Counted from the stretch's first letter, positions 1-7,981 are shown. The stretch is 33,201 nt of DNA from Alphaproteobacteria bacterium (GCA_019247845.1 JAFBAL010000022.1:1-33201), one strand, 5' to 3'. Notes: generated by a model from the letters alone, not told the origin. Made by a program: numbers and translations.

Positions 1-1
1 G

Positions 2-688
2 GTCGTGCCCATCGGCGGCGGCGGGCTGATCAGCGGCATCGCGCTGGCGGCCAAGGCGCTGAAGCCGGGAATCGACGTCTATGGCGTGCAGACCAAGGCC
101 TATCCGTCGATGTACGACGTCATCAAGGGCGAGAACCTGCCCTGCGCCGGCCAGTCGATGGCCGAAGGCATCGCGGTCAAGGCACCGGGCGAGCTGACCC
201 AGCGCATCGTGCGCGAGCACGTGAAGGACATCTTCCTGGTCGGCGAGGACGAGATCGAGCACGCGGTCGCGGGGCTGCTGGAGATCGAGAAGACCGTGGT
301 CGAGGGCGCGGGCGCGGCCGCCTTTGCCGCCGTGGCAGGCAACCGCGAGGTCTTCAAGGGCCGCCATGTCGGCGTGATCCTCTCGGGCGGCAATATCGAC
401 ATGCGGCTGCTCTCGAACGTCATCCTGCGCGAGCTGTCGCGCGAGGGGCGCATGTTCTTCGTCGCCATCGAGATCGACGACAAGCCGGGCGTGCTGGCGC
501 GCATTGCGGCCCTGGTCGGCGAGGCCGGGGGCAACATCCTCGAGGTCAGCCACAACCGCATGCTGATCGACGCCAGCGCGAAGTCGGCGACGCTCGGCAT
601 GCTCATCGAGGCGCGCGACAACGACCACGCCAACGAGATCCGCGCGCATCTCGAAGGCGCGGGCTTCGCGCTGAAGGTCAGGGACTGA
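2..688 (+). CDS. ilvA: Threonine ammonia-lyase with C-terminal ACT domain, 5'-truncated by window edge
   Basis: This is the 3' part of a PLP-dependent threonine/serine dehydratase, which deaminates L-threonine to 2-oxobutanoate. The reading frame is open from base 2, so the true start lies upstream of the window. The visible protein begins with the glycine-rich PLP-phosphate loop (PIGGGGLISG) typical of fold-type II enzymes. It continues through the end of the catalytic domain, including SGGNIDM. It ends in an ACT-like regulatory domain of about 75 residues (FFVAIEIDDKPGVLARIAAL). The layout of one catalytic domain plus one ACT domain matches the shorter (about 400-residue) ACT-containing threonine ammonia-lyases rather than long biosynthetic IlvA with two ACT-like domains. 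Its role could therefore be catabolic (tdcB-like) or biosynthetic, and the symbol is tentative. A short hairpin follows the stop codon, and the next gene is convergent. Confidence 0.88.
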   Translation, partial: VVPIGGGGLISGIALAAKALKPGIDVYGVQTKAYPSMYDVIKGENLPCAGQSMAEGIAVKAPGELTQRIVREHVKDIFLVGEDEIEHAVAGLLEIEKTVVEGAGAAAFAAVAGNREVFKGRHVGVILSGGNIDMRLLSNVILRELSREGRMFFVAIEIDDKPGVLARIAALVGEAGGNILEVSHNRMLIDASAKSATLGMLIEARDNDHANEIRAHLEGAGFALKVRD

Positions 689-692
689 TCAG

Positions 693-707
693 GCGCTGTT
701 TCAGCGC
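693..707 (+). terminator. Short hairpin after ilvA
   Basis: GCGCTG-TTT-CAGCGC forms a perfect six-base stem five bases after the stop codon, and flanking GATC copies can extend the pairing past a bulge. There is no T-tract, so an intrinsic terminator is only possible. It could also be a 3'-end stabilising structure. Confidence 0.35.
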
Positions 708-720
708 GATCTTCGGGACC

Positions 721-742
721 AGGTTGGCCGCATGCGGAACCT
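721..742. repeat. Near-perfect palindrome between convergent genes
   Basis: The arms AGGTT and AACCT flank the core CCGCATGCGG, itself a perfect 10-base palindrome, with only two unpaired G residues. It sits between the ilvA stop (688) and the end of the FRG gene (759). It may act as a bidirectional terminator or a protein-binding site. Confidence 0.45.
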
Positions 743-758
743 GCTGAGAGCGGCGACG

Positions 759-2306
759 TCAGCTGAGGCCGAATACCCTGAGCGAGACCGGATTGAAGTG
801 GAACACGTCGCCTTCGATCCGCATTTGCACAATGCTGGGTACGACCTGCTCTGCGAACAGGTCTTTGAATTTTTCGAAAACGAACATGCGTTGGGGATCA
901 ATCAATACAGCCAACGCCAATTCTACGCTTTGCTCACGAAAAGCCTCAGCTTCCGCCTGAACGAGATAGCTTGCGAATTCCGGCACCAGCGCTTTCGCCA
1001 AAGCGGTACGCCCGCAAAAGCCGCGGGAGCGGACGCTGGCGCCGTCCATCTCTATGCCGAGGGGACCGCCGGCCCAGAGTGACTTCATCGCCTCCCAACC
1101 TCGGAATCTAGCCAAGCAGACGTAAGTGGCAATCGCGATGGCAATGTTCTCGTCGGTATATGGCTTCGTGCGCATGCCGTCGAAAATGATGCGGACGTAT
1201 TTCGCCAATGAAGATCGCTCATCCCCCGCGTCGACCTCTTCGTGCAGGTCCAGCGCCTCGCGTCCCCCACTGTCTCTTACCGACCAGCTCAGCTGCAAGC
1301 TGCGCGGAGAAGGCGTACGACCCAATAGACCGCTCATCTGGGCCTTGAGCGTCTCCAATGTAGTTTCCAGATCTGCTTTCTCGTCGATGCGCAATATCTC
1401 ATGGCCAGCGCCTGGATTTGCCAGGTGCGGCTCGTCGGGTTCGTGTTGCCAGCGGTCGAGGCACTCTTTCGACCAGGAAGAGTGGATCGGCGGAAACGCC
1501 GCATCGCGAAAAGACGAGGCTTCGCCGATGAAGCGGCTGTCGCCGACTTCGATTTTGGCGCCGAACATCTCCAGAAGCCGCTTCTCGCGCTCCGGGTAGG
1601 TTTCGACGAGGAAGTACTGATCCAAAAGCAGTTCGAGATGACTTTTATTTGCCGGATAGATGAGCTCATAACCTTCCGGCTCAGGTACCGGCTTCAACGG
1701 GAACTCGATGTGGAGGAGGTACGTGAACATCACGAACATGTTTTCGTCGACCCGAACGTCGAGAAACAGGCCGTGCTGGGCTTTCAGCCGCCACAGATTC
1801 CTTACGTCGATCTCCACAATGCGGACCAAGTCGCCTTCCGCCCTCGTCCTGTGCCGAGCGTTCAAATCGGCCCAGGAATCTCGGATCTGTTTGCGGCTTC
1901 CGCAGATGATCGTACCGGTTCTCTTTTCTCCTCTCGGAACTCTTTCGCCGCATTGAGCAAAGAACGCGGCAATCGACGGCTCGGTTGTGAAATCCAGAAG
2001 CGGAGTGGGGATGCCGTAGTGCTGTGCCACCGCGAGCACGGCGTCTCTATTACCGTGAAGCGAACTCAGCTCCGGTCGCTCGCCGAGCCAGGAGTGGAAT
2101 TGCTCCAAGCGCTGTATGGCGAGAGTTCGGTCTCCGCCGCGGAAGATGCTCGGGATCGGCGCGAAATTGTGAGACTGTCCGCGGAACAGGTCATAATCGC
2201 CAGCATCTCTCAGTCTCATGGCGAGCTTGAGAGCATCCTTTAGCGATCGCGTCCGATGAACGGGGTAGTTGTATCTAACCAAGGTGGAAGCTCCACGCTC
2301 GGCCAT
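759..2306 (-). CDS. FRG-domain protein, stand-alone, low GC
   Basis: The 515-residue protein carries an N-terminal FRG domain. The name-giving motif is at residues 41-44 (LFRGQ) and the second conserved block at about 94-107 (AQHYGIPTPLLDFT), followed by an aromatic AAFFA segment. The remaining 380 residues match nothing I recognise, and there is no signal peptide or membrane segment. FRG domains (PF08867) have no firmly assigned chemistry and recur in accessory and defence-like loci, so a defence or effector role is inference. The start ATG lies 3 bases after the M48 gene stop, and an AAGGAGG ribosome site lies inside the end of that gene, suggesting coupled translation. Base composition is clearly poorer in GC than both neighbours, with more AT-ending codons, which points to horizontal acquisition. 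No integrase, IS element or obvious antitoxin is adjacent. Confidence 0.85.
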   Translation of the reverse strand: MAERGASTLVRYNYPVHRTRSLKDALKLAMRLRDAGDYDLFRGQSHNFAPIPSIFRGGDRTLAIQRLEQFHSWLGERPELSSLHGNRDAVLAVAQHYGIPTPLLDFTTEPSIAAFFAQCGERVPRGEKRTGTIICGSRKQIRDSWADLNARHRTRAEGDLVRIVEIDVRNLWRLKAQHGLFLDVRVDENMFVMFTYLLHIEFPLKPVPEPEGYELIYPANKSHLELLLDQYFLVETYPEREKRLLEMFGAKIEVGDSRFIGEASSFRDAAFPPIHSSWSKECLDRWQHEPDEPHLANPGAGHEILRIDEKADLETTLETLKAQMSGLLGRTPSPRSLQLSWSVRDSGGREALDLHEEVDAGDERSSLAKYVRIIFDGMRTKPYTDENIAIAIATYVCLARFRGWEAMKSLWAGGPLGIEMDGASVRSRGFCGRTALAKALVPEFASYLVQAEAEAFREQSVELALAVLIDPQRMFVFEKFKDLFAEQVVPSIVQMRIEGDVFHFNPVSLRVFGLS

Positions 2307-2309
2307 CCC

Positions 2310-3887
2310 CTACCCCGCCTCCTTCTTGCAGCGGTCGGTGAGCTCGTCGATGTCGTAGCTCTTGCATTTCGGCACCAGCGCCTGGGCTTCGTCCTGGCGG
2401 CCCTGCAGGCGCAGGAGCTGGATGCGCTTGGGCAGCAGCACCGGCGAGTCCTCGAAGCGCGTCACCGCCTGGTCCATCAGGCCTTGCGCATGCCCATAGT
2501 CGCCGCGGGCGGCATAGACGTCGATGAGCCGCGAATAGACTTCCCAGGACGGCTCCGGCCCGCCTGCGGCGCGCGCGAGCGCGGCCTCGGACTGCTTGGG
2601 CTGACCCTTTCCGTCGTAATACTCCGCCGCGACATAGCCGGTATAGGCGTGGTTGTCGGTCGGCGCGGCGACGGCGCGCGCGACCTGCTTGTCGGCGGCG
2701 GCGGCACTGCCCTGGTTCTTGTCGGCGATATAGGCGGCCGCGTTCTCGGCATCGGTATAGTGGCCGAGCAGCGCGACCAGCCTTGGCTTCAAGGGCGACT
2801 TGCTGTCGGGCGCCCAGGGCAGCGGCGTCGGCGCCACCGGCGCGGCGTCGCGATAGGCGCGGAACAGATAGCCGCTCAACAGCTCGGCGCGCTCCGTCGC
2901 GGGATGATGCGTGGTCGCGTCCTCGGCCATGTTGTCGACCGCCTCGTCGAAGGCGAAGATCGCGAGGTCGGCGATCTGGTCGGTCGACGGCGCCTGCCCG
3001 GTCGCGAGCTGGCCCAGCACGTTCAAGCCCCCGCCCAGCTTGTTCATGAAGCCGCCGGACTCGTCCTTGGGCTTGTCCTTCTTGGCGGCGGCTTGGGCGG
3101 CCGCCGCGGCCGCCGCGGCCTCGGCCTCCTGCGCCGCGAGCTTGTCCATCACGGCCAGCGGCGCCTGGCTGTCGTAGCCCGCCTTGACCATCATGTCGAA
3201 GCCGAGCGCATCGGCCGCGTCCTCGTCCTCTTTCGCCATCTGCGGCATCAGCACGTTGGCGCTGAGCTTCATGAGGTGCTGGGCCACGTCGAGGCCGCGC
3301 AGCACGTTCTTGCCGGTATCGCCGCCGATCGCGGCCTGGGTGTTCGAGGCCACGACGTCCACCGCGGTGCCGTTCACCACCGCGAAATACTGCGCCTTCT
3401 TGTACCAGTCGCGCTGCGTGTGGCGGTAGATCGCGTGGGAAAGCTCGTGCCCCATGATGAAGGCGAGCTCGTCCTCGGTCTCGAGCTGCTCGAGCAGACC
3501 GACCGTGACGATCAAGGTGCCGTCGGGCGTGCATTCGCCGGCGAATTCGGGCGTCGCCAGGATGCGCACCTCGGGATGGAACGAGGCGGGAAGCTTCACG
3601 CCCGCCAAAAGGCGCATCATCACGCCCTGGACGTAGTCGTGCAGCTCGGGCGACGGCACGAAGCCCTGGCCGCGCGTGCGCATGATGCCGAGCGCGAGCG
3701 GGCGGCCCTTCACCACGTCGCTGTAGTCGGCGGCGGGCTTGAGCTGGTCGATGGCGCGGCCCTTGGACGGATAGCCGCCGCCGTCGCCGCCGCCGCCGAA
3801 CAACCCGGCCTCGGTCGAGGTCGACAGCAGCAACAGCGCCGCGAGCGAGAGCGGGATCGCGCGCATCGTGGTGTTTCGCGGCCTCAT
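2310..3887 (-). CDS. M48-family metalloprotease with C-terminal TPR-like region
   Basis: This is a periplasmic zinc endopeptidase of the M48/BepA-like type, a family used in outer-membrane and lipoprotein quality control. An N-terminal hydrophobic signal sequence ends near STEAG. The zinc-binding HELSH motif lies at about residues 147-151, with the third ligand in the acidic EDEDAAD segment about 70 residues later. An Ala/Lys-rich linker follows, then helical repeats resembling TPRs near the C-terminus (EVYSRLIDVYAARGDYGHA), the layout of BepA-type proteases. An ATG at 3887 overlaps the upstream stop as TGATG and is the likeliest start. A GTG one codon earlier (3890) and an ATG seven codons later are alternatives. 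It is the fourth gene of an overlapping minus-strand operon. The substrate is unknown, but the operon partners imply an envelope function. Confidence 0.85.
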   Translation of the reverse strand: MRPRNTTMRAIPLSLAALLLLSTSTEAGLFGGGGDGGGYPSKGRAIDQLKPAADYSDVVKGRPLALGIMRTRGQGFVPSPELHDYVQGVMMRLLAGVKLPASFHPEVRILATPEFAGECTPDGTLIVTVGLLEQLETEDELAFIMGHELSHAIYRHTQRDWYKKAQYFAVVNGTAVDVVASNTQAAIGGDTGKNVLRGLDVAQHLMKLSANVLMPQMAKEDEDAADALGFDMMVKAGYDSQAPLAVMDKLAAQEAEAAAAAAAAQAAAKKDKPKDESGGFMNKLGGGLNVLGQLATGQAPSTDQIADLAIFAFDEAVDNMAEDATTHHPATERAELLSGYLFRAYRDAAPVAPTPLPWAPDSKSPLKPRLVALLGHYTDAENAAAYIADKNQGSAAAADKQVARAVAAPTDNHAYTGYVAAEYYDGKGQPKQSEAALARAAGGPEPSWEVYSRLIDVYAARGDYGHAQGLMDQAVTRFEDSPVLLPKRIQLLRLQGRQDEAQALVPKCKSYDIDELTDRCKKEAG

Positions 3888-4273
3888 CACTTACCCCCCG
3901 CCTTCGGACAGCCTTCGCCGAGGCCGCGCGTGGCGCCGACCTTCTCGGTGTTCGAGCCCATCGCGAGGTTGCGGCACACCGCCGGCAGCTTTCCGGCGAA
4001 GCGGTATTTGACCATGTAGGGCGGCACCCAGAGCGGCTTACCGCCGACGCTCACCTGCAGCATCATGTTCGGCGCGCGGCCGGTGATGGGCACGCAGCTG
4101 GGGAAGCTCTTGGCATCCAGCGTCTGCACGCGCTTGCCGCCGGCGGCGTCGTAGAGATCGACCTCGGGCGTGCGCGCGCCGAGCACCATGTCGCCCGTGG
4201 CCGGACAATTGTCCGCGGCCGCCGCGGGCACCGCGCCCAGCAGCAGCGCGGCGGCAGCAAACAGAACTCTCAT
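3887..4273 (-). CDS. Small secreted cysteine-containing protein, function unknown
   Basis: The 128-residue protein has a clear Sec signal peptide (MRVLFAAAALLLGAVPAAAA) and a mature part with four Cys residues. The central sequence (EVDLYDAAGGKRVQTLD, then PLWVPPYMVKYRF) is reminiscent of bacterial SH3-like folds, but this is only a structural guess. Its ATG overlaps the CHASE2 gene stop by four bases (ATGA), and its own TGA shares a base with the M48 start, so it is translationally coupled on both sides. Being secreted and lying between a CHASE2 sensor-like protein and a periplasmic protease, it may be a ligand, inhibitor or adaptor for either one. I do not recognise a named family. Confidence 0.8.
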   Translation of the reverse strand: MRVLFAAAALLLGAVPAAAADNCPATGDMVLGARTPEVDLYDAAGGKRVQTLDAKSFPSCVPITGRAPNMMLQVSVGGKPLWVPPYMVKYRFAGKLPAVCRNLAMGSNTEKVGATRGLGEGCPKAGGK

Positions 4274-5787
4274 GACGTCTCCCCTACTCGGCCACCGGCC
4301 ACATGATGAAGATAGCCCCAGAACGAATCCGGCGCACCTACCAAGAGCAGCGCGCCGAGCTCGGTCGAGACGAATACGACCTCGACCCAGTTCGCGACCG
4401 ACAGGCCCGACACCAGGGTCAGGATCAGGCCCGCGCCCAGCGCCAATGCAAAGGCGAAATAGTGCCAGACCTTCTCGACGGTCTTCTCCAGGACGTATTC
4501 GAAGGTCACGCTGCGCTCGCGCTCCTCGCGACGGCGCCGGACGGTGCGCAGATGGAACCAGGACAGGATCAGGATCACCGGGAACACCGCGATCACCTGC
4601 ACCAGGTTGCCGTCGAGCGCCTGGCCGTCGAAGGTCGCGGTGTTCTGATAGGGCCTGCCGCCGAAGGTGATCAGGTTGTCCATCGCCATGGCATGGACGA
4701 AGACGCCGGGCAGCAGATCGTTCACCGGCGTGTAGATCTTGTCCTGCGCCCCCTGCAGCGCGCCGCCATAGAAGATGACGCGGCCGGTGGCCATCTTGAC
4801 GACGTCGGCATCGTCGGGATCGGTCTGCAGCGCCGAGACCGGGAACTCGGCCGTATAGGGGCACGGCGTCTTGACCGCGCCGGGATCGAAGAAGGCCAGG
4901 TACCAGCGCCGGAGCACGCCGGTCTCGTTGCCGATGCAGGAGACCTGCGCGCCGTCGTCGCGCGTGCGCGTGATCCAATGATTTTCCGGCGCCGTTCTGG
5001 TGCCCCAGACGAGCTCCATCATCCCGTTCACCGGCTGGAGCTTGCCCGGATAGAGATCGGAATAGACCTTCAGCGCCAGCGACGGGCAGTCGCCGCCGGC
5101 AGCGGGCTTGCGGCCGAAGCAAAGGCCGGCCGCGTTGTACTGGCGCGCCACGCCGGCATTGACCGGGACGGTCGGGTCGAGCACCGGCACGCCGGTCCTT
5201 GCGATCTCGGGGCGCAGCGGGTTCTCGCCGAAGGGCAGATCGATGCCGCCCTCGAAATAGAGCGGCACTCGCGCCTTTCGGTAGCGCGCGATGGTGTCGA
5301 CGAGCTCGGGCAGGGTATCGTCGGGCCGCGAGTCGACGAACAGGATATCCACCACCACCGCCTTGGGGCGATAGGCGAGCAGCGCGTTCAGCATCTGCGC
5401 ATGGGTGCCGTATTTCCACGGCCACGGCGCCTGAAGCGCCTGCAGCGAACCCTCGTCGATGATCGCGACCGAGACCTTGTCGCGCCCTTCCGTGCCGTAG
5501 AGATAGGGTCCGGTGATGAGCAGGTCGGCCACATCCTGCGAATAGCGCTGCACCAGATCGGAGAATCCGAACGGGTTCATCCAGATCTGGAACGACGCGA
5601 ACGCCATCAGCGCCACGACCAGGAACCAGTACGGCACGCGCTTCTTCAGCACCTCCATATGGCCGCGGTCGGGGCGGCGCGCACGGTGGTAGAAGGTCCG
5701 GCCGGGCTCGCTGGCAGGCGGGGCAGGCTGTTGCTTGGCCGCTTCGTCTGCTTTTGGGCGGGGATCGTGCGTTGCCGCGTCGCTCAT
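4270..5787 (-). CDS. CHASE2-domain membrane protein lacking an output domain
   Basis: The 505-residue inner-membrane protein starts with a Pro/Ala-rich cytoplasmic tail and one membrane segment at about residues 52-70. A large extracytoplasmic CHASE2 region follows, with characteristic segments VSVAIIDEGSL, PKAVVVDILF and GRVIFYGGALQG. Three further membrane segments lie at about 396-413, 443-463 and 468-484. CHASE2 is normally the sensor half of kinases, cyclases or adenylate-cyclase-like proteins. Here nothing follows the last membrane helices except some 20 residues, so the signal must pass through membrane helices or a partner protein. The gene overlaps the upstream HExxH gene and the downstream secreted gene by four bases each (ATGA). 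Signalling of envelope state to the neighbouring proteases is an inference from context. Confidence 0.85.
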   Translation of the reverse strand: MSDAATHDPRPKADEAAKQQPAPPASEPGRTFYHRARRPDRGHMEVLKKRVPYWFLVVALMAFASFQIWMNPFGFSDLVQRYSQDVADLLITGPYLYGTEGRDKVSVAIIDEGSLQALQAPWPWKYGTHAQMLNALLAYRPKAVVVDILFVDSRPDDTLPELVDTIARYRKARVPLYFEGGIDLPFGENPLRPEIARTGVPVLDPTVPVNAGVARQYNAAGLCFGRKPAAGGDCPSLALKVYSDLYPGKLQPVNGMMELVWGTRTAPENHWITRTRDDGAQVSCIGNETGVLRRWYLAFFDPGAVKTPCPYTAEFPVSALQTDPDDADVVKMATGRVIFYGGALQGAQDKIYTPVNDLLPGVFVHAMAMDNLITFGGRPYQNTATFDGQALDGNLVQVIAVFPVILILSWFHLRTVRRRREERERSVTFEYVLEKTVEKVWHYFAFALALGAGLILTLVSGLSVANWVEVVFVSTELGALLLVGAPDSFWGYLHHVAGGRVGETS

Positions 5788-6554
5788 GCCGCGGGCTCCG
5801 CCATCAATCCGTCCAGCAGCCTGCGTCTGACGATGGATTTGCGCGCCTTGACCAGATCGGCGAAGAGATGCGGCTTGAGCCGCAGCTTGACGTCGTCGTT
5901 CGACTGCTCGCGCAGCTCCAGGAACACCGCCAGCGCGAACGCAAAGGCGCGCTCGCCCAGATAGCCCTGCCGCGAATACTGCCAGCCCTGCGACATCACG
6001 CTCTGATGCTGGCTGAAGTTGAAGGCGGTGTTTGCCTGGAACAGCCCGAAACCCAGATACACGGTGAGAAGGTCGGTGGTGTATTCGTGCACCTCCTCGC
6101 CGCCCGGCGGCTCGTCGACCCGCGCGGCCAGAAGGTAATGCGCAAGCTCGTGGATGAAGGTGGCGATCAGCTTGGCGGGATCGGCCACGTCGGCGGGCTG
6201 GTAGGTGATGGTGGCCTGGTTGCCGTCATGGCTGAAGGTGCCGGCCGGGGCCCAGCTGACCGGCTTCAAGGTCTGCAGCTCGCCCACCTTGAGCTCGGCG
6301 CGGTGCGGCTGCGCCAGCAGCTTGCACTCCCACTTGCGCATCCCGGCGAGCAGCTTGACGCGCTCGAAGATATGCGCGGCGCGCGCCTCGCCTTCCGTCT
6401 CGGTCGGCGGGAAGAACGCGCGCGTGGGCGTCACCAGAGGCGTGCGCTTCAGGCGGTCGCGGTGGCCGAACGTCCTGAGGAACCAACCCCAGGTCTCGAC
6501 CTGCCAGGCCTCGTCCTCCGCATCGAGGAAGGTCCCGCTCCCGAACAGCCCCAC
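5784..6554 (-). CDS. HExxH putative metallopeptidase, first gene of CHASE2 operon
   Basis: The 256-residue protein has no signal peptide. A zincin-type HELAH motif lies at residues 135-139 in the helix ATFIHELAHYLL, followed by an acidic HEYTTD segment near 156-161 that could supply the third metal ligand. I do not recognise the family, so metallopeptidase is inferred from the motif alone. The start is a GTG at 6552-6554, preceded at good spacing by a GGGGAG ribosome site. Its stop overlaps the CHASE2 start as ATGA. It heads the operon, whose promoter should lie in the 120 bases upstream. Two distinct HExxH proteins flank the CHASE2 protein in one transcription unit, one apparently cytoplasmic and one periplasmic. 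Confidence 0.78.
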   Translation of the reverse strand: MGLFGSGTFLDAEDEAWQVETWGWFLRTFGHRDRLKRTPLVTPTRAFFPPTETEGEARAAHIFERVKLLAGMRKWECKLLAQPHRAELKVGELQTLKPVSWAPAGTFSHDGNQATITYQPADVADPAKLIATFIHELAHYLLAARVDEPPGGEEVHEYTTDLLTVYLGFGLFQANTAFNFSQHQSVMSQGWQYSRQGYLGERAFAFALAVFLELREQSNDDVKLRLKPHLFADLVKARKSIVRRRLLDGLMAEPAA

Positions 6555-6655
6555 CGTTTCGCTCCCCTCAGCGCGAAAACCTCCCCGGCAGGATAGTCGA
6601 AGACGCGCTCCATGCCAGCCCGAAAGGATGCAAAGAACTGGCGCGGTGCGAGCCT

Positions 6656-6669
6656 ATCGATGCATCGAT
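6656..6669. repeat. Perfect 14-base palindrome
   Basis: ATCGATGCATCGAT is fully self-complementary and lies just beyond the stop of the Cys-rich gene, upstream of the HExxH/CHASE2 operon start. It could be an operator for the operon or a 3'-end structure. It has no loop, so it looks more like a dimeric protein site than a terminator. Confidence 0.4.
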
Positions 6670-6673
6670 GCCG

Positions 6674-7324
6674 CTAATTGCAGGTCACGCTGTCGATGAT
6701 GTAGCCGCACTGGTTGCCGGAATAGCTGTGCGTCCGGACGGCGGTGCCGCCGGCCCACCCCTTCGACTGGCAAAGCTGCGTCGCCGCGGCTTGATCGGTG
6801 TTGGAGGCATGGCTGGCCGCGAAACCGCAATCGAAGGTCTGGTCGAGAGGATTGTTGATCCCGAAGCCGGGACAGCTGCCCGGGTACTGCCCGATGCAGA
6901 CGCTGTAGTTCCTTTGAAACGCGCAGGAAAAGGTCACGCCGATCGTCCCGCACTGGCCGCCGGACTGCGAGCTTACCCGCGTGACCGACACCGGCACGGG
7001 CGGCCACATGATCTGCAGGGACGGCGTCCATTTCGTACTGCAGATCTCCGCGGCGGCCGCATGGTCCGTATCGTTCGGATGGGCGGCGGCGAAGTTGCAA
7101 TCGCGCGTGTACTGCGGATTCACCGGGGAACTGCAGAAACCATTGCCGATGCAGACGGAATAGACCGGCCCGATGTGCTGCGGCTGCTGAGGCCTGGCGA
7201 TGCGCGTCTCCTGGACGGGACCGACCGGAAACAGCTGCGCATGGGATGGAGACGGTTTCATCGCGGCGGCGGCCAACGTGCAGAAAACGGCAACGCTGAC
7301 GGCCCCTTTTGTGAAGACGTTCAT
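6674..7324 (-). CDS. Secreted cysteine-rich protein with two tandem modules
   Basis: The 216-residue protein has a Sec-type signal peptide ending near PSHAQ, then two copies of a Cys-rich module. Copy one begins YSVCIGNGFC and contains CNFAAAHPNDTDHAAAAEIC. Copy two begins YSVCIGQYPGSC and contains CGFAASHASNTDQAAATQLC. Each copy also has a following QCG element (GGQCGTIGV and GNQCGYIID). The even, conserved Cys pattern implies disulfide-bonded extracytoplasmic modules. The start chosen is the ATG at 7324, which opens directly onto the signal peptide and follows a G-rich ribosome site. An in-frame start 29 codons upstream would put a non-signal leader in front. I recognise no named family. 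It is a stand-alone gene. Confidence 0.72.
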   Translation of the reverse strand: MNVFTKGAVSVAVFCTLAAAAMKPSPSHAQLFPVGPVQETRIARPQQPQHIGPVYSVCIGNGFCSSPVNPQYTRDCNFAAAHPNDTDHAAAAEICSTKWTPSLQIMWPPVPVSVTRVSSQSGGQCGTIGVTFSCAFQRNYSVCIGQYPGSCPGFGINNPLDQTFDCGFAASHASNTDQAAATQLCQSKGWAGGTAVRTHSYSGNQCGYIIDSVTCN

Positions 7325-7426
7325 CGGCACCCCCCGAAAAATTCTTCCGCCTGAAGCTCCTCTTTCCCGGGCAATTCTACTTGAAAACGAAGCCAGCGCA
7401 TAGAACCGCAAGGCTCGAAACCGCCG

Positions 7427-7918
7427 TCAGCGGTTGAACTTCTCGCTCAGGATGATCGAGCTCACCGTCCTGGCCACCCCGGGCGCGCGGCCGATGCGGT
7501 CGAGCAGCGCGTCGATGCGCGCCGGCGTCTCGGTCTCGATGGTGGCGATCAGGTCGAAGCTGCCCGACAGCGCGGCCAGCGAGCGCACCTCGGGCATCTT
7601 CTTGAGCTCGACCGAAACGCGGTCGGCCTGCTTGGGATCGGTCGAGATCATCACCACCGCGCGGATGGCGGGCGGCGCCCCCTCGTCCGACAGGCGCACC
7701 GTATAGCCCTTGATCACCCCGTCGCGCTCCAGCCGGGCGATACGCTCCTGCACCGTCGAGCGCGCCAGCCCGAGCTTGCGGGCGAGCGAGGCGGTGGGCT
7801 CGCGCGCATTGGCCCGCAGGAGGGTGACGAGCCTGGCGTCGGCGTCGCGCATTTCCGGTTTCCGGCGATTCGACGGATTATCCTGCGTTTCGACGGCCGT
7901 AAAGGCAAGTTCCGGCAT
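7427..7918 (-). CDS. Lrp/AsnC-family transcriptional regulator
   Basis: The protein carries an N-terminal winged HTH (DADARLVTLLRANAREPTASLARKLG, then STVQERIARLERDGVIKGY) and a C-terminal RAM/ACT-like ligand domain (RAVVMISTD ... LSGSFDLIATIET). Such proteins form dimers and octamers and respond to amino acids. It is divergent from the lysine-degradation genes, so lysine or a breakdown product is the likely effector, by inference. The start at 7918 has a strong GGAGG seven bases upstream. An ATG at 7852 fits the usual family N-terminus but has a poor ribosome site. Between the two start candidates lies one copy of a CCGG-N3-CCGG dyad, and a second copy lies in the intergenic region. Confidence 0.9.
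   Translation of the reverse strand: MPELAFTAVETQDNPSNRRKPEMRDADARLVTLLRANAREPTASLARKLGLARSTVQERIARLERDGVIKGYTVRLSDEGAPPAIRAVVMISTDPKQADRVSVELKKMPEVRSLAALSGSFDLIATIETETPARIDALLDRIGRAPGVARTVSSIILSEKFNR
7855..7865. promoter_or_regulatory. CCGG-N3-CCGG dyad, copy 1 (possible Lrp operator)
   Basis: CCGGTTTCCGG lies just upstream of the alternative Lrp start at 7852. It is the exact reverse complement of the element at 7940-7950. The pair is 85 bases apart centre to centre, close to eight helical turns, as expected for an octameric Lrp-type protein. Confidence 0.4.
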
Positions 7919-7939
7919 TTCGCCGCCTCCAGACCGTCA

Positions 7940-7950
7940 CCGGAAACCGG
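7940..7950. promoter_or_regulatory. CCGG-N3-CCGG dyad, copy 2 (possible Lrp operator)
   Basis: CCGGAAACCGG lies in the 63-base region between the lrp and lysine dehydrogenase starts, 32 bases before the latter. It is the inverted mate of the element at 7855-7865. A role in auto- and target regulation is inferred from position and symmetry. Confidence 0.45.
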
Positions 7951-7981
7951 CATTCTCCGCGGCGTTTCGAGGGAGTGCCCC

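Noticed and set aside
759..2306. FRG gene as part of a toxin-antitoxin or full defence island
   Set aside because: No antitoxin-sized partner, nuclease, helicase or integrase lies next to it. The FRG gene stands alone, so only a tentative link is kept.
2256..4019. 587-residue plus-strand reading frame opposite the M48 gene
   Set aside because: Low-complexity shadow of the signal-bearing, motif-bearing M48 protease on the other strand.
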